Part shown: one piece after another, positions 5,989 to 6,390 of the stretch
Layout: each line of letters starts with the position of its first letter
Position numbering within the stretch: the first letter of the stretch is position 1
Assembly (NCBI GenBank): GCA_905480085.1
Contig: CAJQPD010000352.1
Location: 1-6,390 of the forward strand
Length of the DNA stretch: 6,390 nucleotides
DNA from: an uncultured Acidimicrobiia bacterium
GTDB taxonomy: Bacteria; Actinomycetota; Acidimicrobiia; Spongiisociales; JAENVV01
Direction of reading: 5' to 3'
Program-made: the position numbers and the translations under genes
Notes under the pieces: model-generated
Databases searched by the model: none
Told to the model about the DNA's origin: nothing
Seen by the model: the letters and a program-made list of their open reading frames with translations, nothing else

Positions 5989-6390
5989 ATGACCCGTTTG
6001 GCGATCGTGTCACCATATGCCCTTGACCTTCCCGGCGGTGTGCAGGATCAGGTGCTTGGATTGGCCGAGCACCTGCGAGCTCGCGGGGTGGATGTTTCGG
6101 TAATTGGGCCACGGACTGACGGTACGGGAGTCGGCGGGGTCAGCCGGGTGCGGGCGAACGGTTCGGTGGCGCCGATTTCACTTGGCCCTGGAACCTGGAA
6201 GGCAGTGCGATCAGCATTGCGAGGATTCGACGTCATTCATGTGCACGAACCCCTGATGCCAATCGTTTCGTGGGCGGCTATGTCGGTACCCGCGGCGCAC
6301 AAAGTTGTCACGTTTCATGCCGATCCCTCAGCCTGGATCCGGACGCTGTACCGGGTAACCCGTCCCAGGTGGATGGTCGGCCAAAACACC
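5989..6390 (+). CDS. pimA: PimA-like phosphatidylinositol alpha-mannosyltransferase (GT4, GT-B fold), N-terminal 134 codons, runs off the right edge
   Basis: The reading frame opens at ATG 5989, 16 nt after the acyltransferase stop, and stays open to the window end. This is the N-terminal Rossmann domain of a GT4 glycosyltransferase. The first strand and loop (IVSPYALDLPGGVQDQV) match PimA of mycobacteria nearly position for position, including the G16-G17-V18-Q19 nucleotide/acceptor loop. HVHEP (about 84-88) and TFHAD (108-112, with H110 where PimA has H118) follow. The loop NGSVAP (57-62) corresponds to NGSVAR in PimA, so a conserved Arg is Pro here. PimA moves mannose from GDP-mannose to the inositol of phosphatidylinositol at the cytoplasmic membrane face, the first PIM step. 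The donor site and the EX7E motif lie in the missing C-terminal domain. No clear ribosome site is seen, so coupling to the upstream gene is likely. Other GT4 enzymes cannot be fully excluded, but order and likeness favour PimA. Confidence 0.88.
   Translation, partial: MTRLAIVSPYALDLPGGVQDQVLGLAEHLRARGVDVSVIGPRTDGTGVGGVSRVRANGSVAPISLGPGTWKAVRSALRGFDVIHVHEPLMPIVSWAAMSVPAAHKVVTFHADPSAWIRTLYRVTRPRWMVGQNT

Noticed and set aside
5366..6112. 248-codon minus-strand frame across the acyltransferase and pimA, plus a 209-codon one at 5307-5936
   Set aside because: Both are low-complexity Arg/Ser/Pro-rich or motif-free translations opposite genes with clear family motifs. They are shadows.
1..6390. Mobile element, CRISPR array, tRNA gene or phage remnant
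   Set aside because: No direct repeat array, transposase-like protein, terminal inverted repeats or tRNA cloverleaf was seen on either strand; the genes are dense and core-like.

Overview
The window comes from a GC-rich bacterial chromosome, very probably an actinobacterium. The strongest evidence is the right-hand end: a phosphatidylinositol-phosphate synthase, an HtrB-type acyltransferase and a PimA-like mannosyltransferase lie head to tail. This is the phosphatidylinositol mannoside (PIM) gene order known downstream of thrS in mycobacteria (thrS - HIT protein - pgsA - acyltransferase - pimA). Here the HIT gene is absent. A citrate synthase on the opposite strand and a small membrane protein lie between thrS and pgsA, so this is not a mycobacterium. 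A more deeply branching actinobacterial lineage is plausible, but the sequence alone cannot fix it.

Layout. Bases 1-645 (minus) hold the N-terminal 215 codons of an aminoglycoside-phosphotransferase-like kinase that runs off the left edge. It is divergent from thrS across an 83-bp gap. thrS (729-2666, plus) is a full-length threonyl-tRNA synthetase with all zinc, editing and class II motifs. Its stop codon overlaps by 1 nt the start of a 161-residue protein (2666-3151, plus) with two membrane segments and a PepSY-like C-terminal region. That gene converges on citrate synthase gltA (3112-4410, minus), and their 3' ends overlap by 40 bp. A 102-bp divergent gap separates gltA from pgsA (4513-5097, plus). 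pgsA overlaps the acyltransferase (5094-5972) by 4 nt (ATGA). The pimA-like gene follows 16 nt later (5989 to the right edge, 134 codons).

How the genes work together. PgsA makes phosphatidylinositol phosphate, which becomes phosphatidylinositol after dephosphorylation. The PimA-like enzyme adds the first mannose, and the HtrB-type enzyme probably acylates the mannolipid at the inner face of the membrane. thrS and gltA are housekeeping genes with no evident functional tie to this pathway. The kinase-like protein and the PepSY-like membrane protein have no assigned function.

I found no RNA genes, mobile elements, CRISPR arrays or convincing intrinsic terminators. The window is mostly ordinary core genome. 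The points most worth a second look are an Asp-to-Asn change at the catalytic position of the kinase-like protein, the uncharacterised PepSY-like protein coupled to thrS, and the rearranged thrS-pgsA neighbourhood.
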